DNA from: Acinetobacter piscicola
GTDB lineage: Bacteria; Pseudomonadota; Gammaproteobacteria; Pseudomonadales; Moraxellaceae
DNA: 64,000 nucleotides
Assembly (NCBI RefSeq): GCF_015218165.1
Contig: NZ_CP048659.1
Coordinates: 2,170,001 to 2,234,000, forward strand
Reading direction: 5' to 3'
The notes beneath the pieces were generated by a model. The model was given only the letters and a program-made list of their open reading frames with translations, ran no database searches and had not been told where the DNA came from. Positions 59,816 through 64,000 of the stretch are shown piece by piece. Numbering within the stretch: position 1 is the first letter of the stretch; the number at the start of each line of letters is the position of its first letter. Both the position numbers and the translations under genes were made by a program.

Positions 59816-61528
59816 TCAGTGGCTTTGTTCACGCCATCGCTGAGTTGACGCCATCATTTTTCGAGTGAATAACCAATGCACCAACTTAACAGCACATGAT
59901 GTAAGTAAAATCAAAATACTCATCGCAACCGCTGCCACGGTATCACCCGCATCATCCATATTCAGCACCGCCACTGAAGCCAAGTTGGTATCAGGCGAGT
60001 ACAGAAAAATTGCTGCGGAAACAGTGGTCATAGCATTGACAAATAAATACACCGATACATCACATAAAGCAGGAAAAGTAAGTGGTAAATACACTTTATG
60101 AAACATTTTCCAATGTGAAGTCCCCAAGCTTTTTGCAGCATGATCAAGCTGTGTCGGAATTTGTTTAATGGCATTACTCAAAGTCAAATGTGGCACAGTG
60201 TAATAATGAATAATGGTTGAAATCACCAATAACATCATGCTGCCATATAGCCATGACAATGGGTTTTCAGGTGTATTAAAAAATAAGATATAGGCAATTC
60301 CGAGTACCAAACCAGGTACAGCCAAAGGCAATAGCACCAATATTTGTACATAATTTTTTAACATCGGATGACTTTTAAAACGCTCCGTAAACAGAGCAAT
60401 GATGAAGATTAAAATCGTCCCGACTACAGTGCTTAACAATGCCAATTTAATCGAATTAAAATAACTCGCCCAACCACCGCCATCAACATAATCAAAACGG
60501 TAATGACTGAGTGTTAAAGACAAATCATATGGCCAATAGCGAATAAAAGATGCCAAAACTGCGGTCACAATAATCAGTACAATGCCGCCAGAAATCAAAC
60601 TACAAAACACCATTAAAGCTTTTTCAAGTGTAGGATGACTGTGCATACGATAAGGTTGGATTTGAAAATTTTGATAACGTTCTTGACGGCGACTTTGGTA
60701 ACGATCAAAAATAAATGCCAACACCGCAGGACATAACAATAAAATTGAAATCACTGCGCCCATATTCATATTTTGTTGACCAATGATCTGTTTATAAACA
60801 TCCAAAGCCATCATATTAAATGAGCCACCAATGACTTTAGGAATACCAAAATCGGTAATGACATAAGTAAATGCCACCAAACAGGCACTGACCAAACCAT
60901 AACGGATCGCAGGTAAAGTCACTGCCCTATGCGTTTGCCACGTATTTTTGCCTAAAGAATGCGATGCCTCAATTAAACGCTGATCAATATTACGAAATGC
61001 GCCCATCATTAACATGACCATGGCTGGAAATAACCAAAAGCAATAGCTGATTAAAATACCAAGCGGACCATAAATTTCGACATCACCTAAAATACCTTTC
61101 AAAACACCTTGTTGCCCAAATAAATACACCAATGCCAAAGAGGGTAAAATAGAGGGTGCAAGGATCGGTAAAAATGCCACGGTTTTAAAAAAAGCTTTGC
61201 CGCGAATATTACAATTGGTCAGTGCAAAAGCATAAACACTTGCCAAGCTGACTGCGATCAACATCGCCGTCAAGGACACCCATATTGAATTAAAAATGGA
61301 TGACATTAAGGCAGGATTGGCAAAATATTGAATAAAATTTTCTAAGCCGACAAATTGTCGTTGTTCATTTAAAAATGCGCTTTGCATCAGCATGAATAAC
61401 GGTGCAATTAAACTTAAAGTCAATAAAATAACAGCAACCGCCAGCACCAGACTTGAACGCAAAGAATAACGAGAACGCTGTGCTGTCTGACTTTTTAACA
61501 AAGCGTCTGCCGCAGATTGATTTAACAT
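59816..61528 (-). CDS. phnU: 2-aminoethylphosphonate ABC transporter permease
   Basis: A 570-residue fused permease with two six-helix halves, each with its own EAA loop (ASHSLGKNTWQTHRAVTLPA near residue 188 and AKSLGTSHWKMFHKVYLPL near residue 466). This fused form resembles Fe3+-type permeases and the putative AEP permease family. It overlaps the ATPase gene end by 7 bases. The specificity is inferred from phnW/phnX next to it. Confidence 0.88.
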   Translation of the reverse strand: MLNQSAADALLKSQTAQRSRYSLRSSLVLAVAVILLTLSLIAPLFMLMQSAFLNEQRQFVGLENFIQYFANPALMSSIFNSIWVSLTAMLIAVSLASVYAFALTNCNIRGKAFFKTVAFLPILAPSILPSLALVYLFGQQGVLKGILGDVEIYGPLGILISYCFWLFPAMVMLMMGAFRNIDQRLIEASHSLGKNTWQTHRAVTLPAIRYGLVSACLVAFTYVITDFGIPKVIGGSFNMMALDVYKQIIGQQNMNMGAVISILLLCPAVLAFIFDRYQSRRQERYQNFQIQPYRMHSHPTLEKALMVFCSLISGGIVLIIVTAVLASFIRYWPYDLSLTLSHYRFDYVDGGGWASYFNSIKLALLSTVVGTILIFIIALFTERFKSHPMLKNYVQILVLLPLAVPGLVLGIAYILFFNTPENPLSWLYGSMMLLVISTIIHYYTVPHLTLSNAIKQIPTQLDHAAKSLGTSHWKMFHKVYLPLTFPALCDVSVYLFVNAMTTVSAAIFLYSPDTNLASVAVLNMDDAGDTVAAVAMSILILLTSCAVKLVHWLFTRKMMASTQRWREQSH

Positions 61529-62640
61529 CTTGCATGCCCTCGTGAATCAAACACATGTAAAGCATGCATAGGCACATATAAATACATATCATCTGCGATC
61601 GCTGCCATGTGCTGATGATCAATATCGACCTGAATGACAGTCGCTTTTTCTTGTAAATTTTGGTTTTTTAACTCACAAAATAAACGACGCTTTGCCCCTA
61701 AAAACTCCATATTTAATATACGAATGGGCAATTTTAAACCTGTCGCTTGCTGCTGCAAATCAGTAAGATCGTGCTGTGTAAATAACGTTATATTTTCAGG
61801 TCGAAATGCAATTTCAAAATGTTCACCTTGAGCACATGTTAAATGTGGAAACTCCAGTACATCTTGCGCTGCAATTTTTAAACAATGTGCATCTACTGCT
61901 ACCGCCTGCATAAAATTCATACTGCCAATAAACTGCGCCACGAAACGCGTTTGTGGTTTGTAATAAATATTATGTGGTGTATCCAGTTGTTCAATCACAC
62001 CTTTATTCATCACTGCGACACGGTCAGAAATACTCAAAGCTTCCTCTTGATCATGCGTAACCATAATGGCAGGTAGATTCAACCACCGTTGAATATTTCG
62101 AATTTTTTGACGTAAGTTTAAACGTACCAAGGCATCCAAAGCAGACAAAGGCTCATCCAACAATAACAAATCAGGTTTTGGTGCAATCGCGCGTGCTAAA
62201 GCAACACGCTGTTGCTGCCCACCTGACAATTGATTGGGATACTTCTCAGCAATGTTTGGTAACTCAATCAAATCGAGCATTTCAGTGATCCTTGCCTGAA
62301 TTTGCGGTTTAGACCATTGTTTTTTATGCAAACCAAATGCAATATTTTCCGTGACTGTTAAGTTTGGAAATAACGCATAATTTTGAAAAACAATACCACA
62401 TTTACGTTTTGCCGTATTAAAATGAGTAATATCAATCTTTTGCTTAATGACTTTTCCATAATCAGGCTGTTCTAGCCCCGCAATAATGCGTAATAATGTG
62501 GTTTTCCCACAGCCCGAAGGTCCTAAAAAACTAACAAATTCACCTGCTTTTAAATCTAAATTAATATGTTCTAAAACTCTGGTTTTCCCAAAAGATTTTT
62601 GAATATCAACCGCTTCAAGCACTGTTTTTGATTCTGTCAT
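61522..62640 (-). CDS. phnT: 2-aminoethylphosphonate ABC transporter ATP-binding protein
   Basis: An ABC ATPase with Walker A GPSGCGKTT, Q-loop, signature LSGGQQQRVALARA, Walker B LLLLDEP and the switch His in MVTHDQEEA. A C-terminal TOBE-like domain follows (FEIAFRPENITLF). Start choice: ATG 62640 (MTESKTVLEAVDIQ) gives the usual family beginning and 372 residues, but lacks a clear ribosome site; ATG 62688 has AGGG 6 bases upstream and adds 16 residues. The frame is open back to 62769. Confidence 0.88.
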   Translation of the reverse strand: MTESKTVLEAVDIQKSFGKTRVLEHINLDLKAGEFVSFLGPSGCGKTTLLRIIAGLEQPDYGKVIKQKIDITHFNTAKRKCGIVFQNYALFPNLTVTENIAFGLHKKQWSKPQIQARITEMLDLIELPNIAEKYPNQLSGGQQQRVALARAIAPKPDLLLLDEPLSALDALVRLNLRQKIRNIQRWLNLPAIMVTHDQEEALSISDRVAVMNKGVIEQLDTPHNIYYKPQTRFVAQFIGSMNFMQAVAVDAHCLKIAAQDVLEFPHLTCAQGEHFEIAFRPENITLFTQHDLTDLQQQATGLKLPIRILNMEFLGAKRRLFCELKNQNLQEKATVIQVDIDHQHMAAIADDMYLYVPMHALHVFDSRGHARC

Positions 62641-62777
62641 TTTAAATGTTCTAAGCGTTGCAAGCAGATGTCCTGCTGTGTTTGGCATAACATGCCCTGT
62701 TTGACTCTTTTGTAAATGCGATGGGATTTGCATATTGCACCTAAGACTGAAGACCTTATTTTGTATCAATGGTTCAA

Positions 62778-63821
62778 TTACTTTTCAAATTGTGCTGACC
62801 ATTGTTTTAGAATGGATTCACGTTGCTCAGCTGCCCAATAAAAATCATTTTTCACCAACTGCTGAGCAAGATTTTTAGGGAAATCTTGGTTTTGACTGTG
62901 CACATTTTGATGTGCAACCATGGAGAAATTTTGTGCATAGGCTTCATTTGCTGCTTGGCTCACTGTCCAATCCATAAATTTTTCTGCACTGCTACGGTTT
63001 TTCGTCCCTTTCACAATCGCTGAAGCTTCCATTTCCCAACCTAAACCCTCCTTTGGATAGACAATTTCTAAGGGTGCTCCACGAGATTTGAGTTTAAAAC
63101 CGGGATAGCCAAACGAAATACCGATGACCGTTTCACCTTGTGCAGCCATCTTGCAAGGCTTAGAGCCTGAATGTACATATTGGGAAATATTTTTATCGAG
63201 CGCTTGCATATAGTGCCACGCTTGTTTTTCACCGAAAATTTGCATCCATGCAGTTACATCTAAATAACCTGTCCCACTTGATGCAGGATTTGGCATGACG
63301 ATTAAACCTTTATAGATCGGTTTGGTTAAATCTTGCCATGTATATGGAATCGGTAATTTTTTCTTGGCAAGCTCAACGGTATTGACACATACTGCCGACT
63401 CCCAAGCTGTCATTCCTGTCCATGTTGGAATCTCTTTTTGGCTATAAAAATCTGTTTTTAATTGTTCGACATTTTTAGGGCGATAAGGCTGTAATAAGTC
63501 ATTTTTTTCCATAACCAATAAACTGGTCAATGCCAAACCCATGACCACATCAGCTTGTGGATTTTTTTGTTCAGCTAATAATTTAGCCGTAATAACACCT
63601 GTAGAATCGCGCACCCATTTTACTTTTAATTCGGGATGTGCCTTGCGTAATTCCCATTGATAACGCTTAAGCTGATCCGCTTCCACTGCGGTATAAACGG
63701 TAATTTGCTCAACCTCATTTGAGCTTGATGAGGTAGTACAAGCAACCGACAAACACGCTGCTGTAAGACTCATCGTTAAGCTAAAAAAGTTTTTTTGATG
63801 CTGTTTGAAATACTGAATCAT
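62778..63821 (-). CDS. phnS: 2-aminoethylphosphonate-binding lipoprotein of an ABC transporter
   Basis: A 347-residue extracellular solute-binding protein with a lipoprotein signal (SLTAACLSVACTTS, Cys near residue 28) and the beginning ITVYTAVEADQLKRYQW typical of this Fe3+/phosphonate-binding group, then NPQADVVMGLALTSLLVME and IVMPNPASSGTGYLDVTAW. First gene of the transport operon; the operator at 63885-63914 lies 64 bases upstream. Although E. coli-type phosphonate binding proteins (PhnD) differ, the neighbours make AEP the likely ligand. Confidence 0.88.
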   Translation of the reverse strand: MIQYFKQHQKNFFSLTMSLTAACLSVACTTSSSSNEVEQITVYTAVEADQLKRYQWELRKAHPELKVKWVRDSTGVITAKLLAEQKNPQADVVMGLALTSLLVMEKNDLLQPYRPKNVEQLKTDFYSQKEIPTWTGMTAWESAVCVNTVELAKKKLPIPYTWQDLTKPIYKGLIVMPNPASSGTGYLDVTAWMQIFGEKQAWHYMQALDKNISQYVHSGSKPCKMAAQGETVIGISFGYPGFKLKSRGAPLEIVYPKEGLGWEMEASAIVKGTKNRSSAEKFMDWTVSQAANEAYAQNFSMVAHQNVHSQNQDFPKNLAQQLVKNDFYWAAEQRESILKQWSAQFEK

Positions 63822-63884
63822 GTGACATTCCTAACGAATGCTGCTTCTTGATAATACGTATTTCAACAAAAGTTTATGACAGTT

Positions 63885-63914
63885 TAATTAATCTGGTTTA
63901 AACCAGATTAATTA
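63885..63914. promoter_or_regulatory. 30-bp palindromic operator upstream of phnS
   Basis: A perfect 30-bp dyad with the core AATCTGGTTTAAACCAGATT (63890-63909), identical to the site before phnW. It lies between the end of a minus-strand gene and phnS. Confidence 0.8.
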
Positions 63915-63923
63915 TTTTATATA

Positions 63924-64000
63924 TTATTCTGATGCTTCAAAATGCAAATCAAGCACATCATGTAACCAATATTCTTGATCGACATCCGTAATTACACCAT
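63924..64000 (-). CDS. C-terminal end of a gene, possibly the phosphonate regulator
   Basis: An open minus-strand frame enters from the right edge and stops at TAA (63924-63926). The visible 25 residues end TDVDQEYWLHDVLDLHFEAS-E. The segment DQEYWLHDVLDL resembles the end of GntR/UTRA-type regulators (compare EYWRHDAL-type endings), and a regulator is expected here next to the palindromic operator. The fragment is too short to be sure. Confidence 0.45.
   Translation of the reverse strand, partial: GVITDVDQEYWLHDVLDLHFEASE

Overview
The window looks like a chromosomal segment of an Acinetobacter species. The evidence is gene content and protein resemblance: a CatM regulator with a cat (catechol) operon, an AlkM-type alkane hydroxylase divergent from an AraC-type AlkR, an A+T-rich base composition, and an rRNA operon of gammaproteobacterial type. 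I cannot name the species. I see no transposase, integrase, CRISPR array or phage gene; this is a core chromosome with catabolic and metal-efflux islands.

Layout. 1-4441: 3' part of dnaE, then trmJ and cysE. 4618-7721: two lipoproteins, one with TPR-like helices and one an alpha/beta hydrolase. 7816-14957: catM divergent from catB-catC-catA-catI-catJ-catF-catD, a complete route from catechol to 3-oxoadipate and on to succinyl-CoA plus acetyl-CoA. 15144-15398: an intergenic stretch that holds what I read as a GacA-controlled, CsrA/RsmA-binding small RNA, with an 18-bp GacA box, four CAGGA motifs in hairpin loops and its own terminator. 15551-21222: an rRNA operon on the minus strand (16S, tRNA-Ile, tRNA-Ala, 23S, 5S) with promoter, processing stems and terminator. 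21477-25189: a minus-strand group with a low-molecular-weight phosphatase, murB, a YdcF/SanA-like protein and a lipase-like hydrolase. 25310-30523: iron alcohol dehydrogenase, thioesterase, dnaX and a beta-lactamase-fold esterase. 30594-34776: a MaoC hydratase, a long FabG and a thiolase, arranged like htdX-fabG4-fadA2 of mycobacteria. 35376-39860: alkM/alkR, then prpC and prpB. 40097-46867: a TetR regulator, argF, two small secreted proteins, a YgjP-like metallopeptidase, rpiA and ilvA. 47049-49851: a 37-residue membrane protein, a SUKH/L7-L12-like two-domain protein and an amidohydrolase lipoprotein. 50043-56289: czcA, czcB, czcC and a CzcI-like protein. 56496-64000: a 2-aminoethylphosphonate (AEP) uptake and degradation cluster with two copies of one palindromic operator.

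How it works together. Three catabolic inputs feed central metabolism: aromatics through catechol (cat), alkanes (alkM, with prpBC able to deal with propionyl-CoA from odd chains), and AEP (phnSTU import, phnW to phosphonoacetaldehyde, phnX to acetaldehyde plus phosphate). The most interesting items are the candidate Rsm/Csr small RNA at about 15270-15398, the shared phosphonate operator at 58520-58539 and 63885-63914, and the SUKH plus L12-like fusion at 47274-48026. Intergenic palindromic repeats flank catF and also occur near fabG and rpiA.
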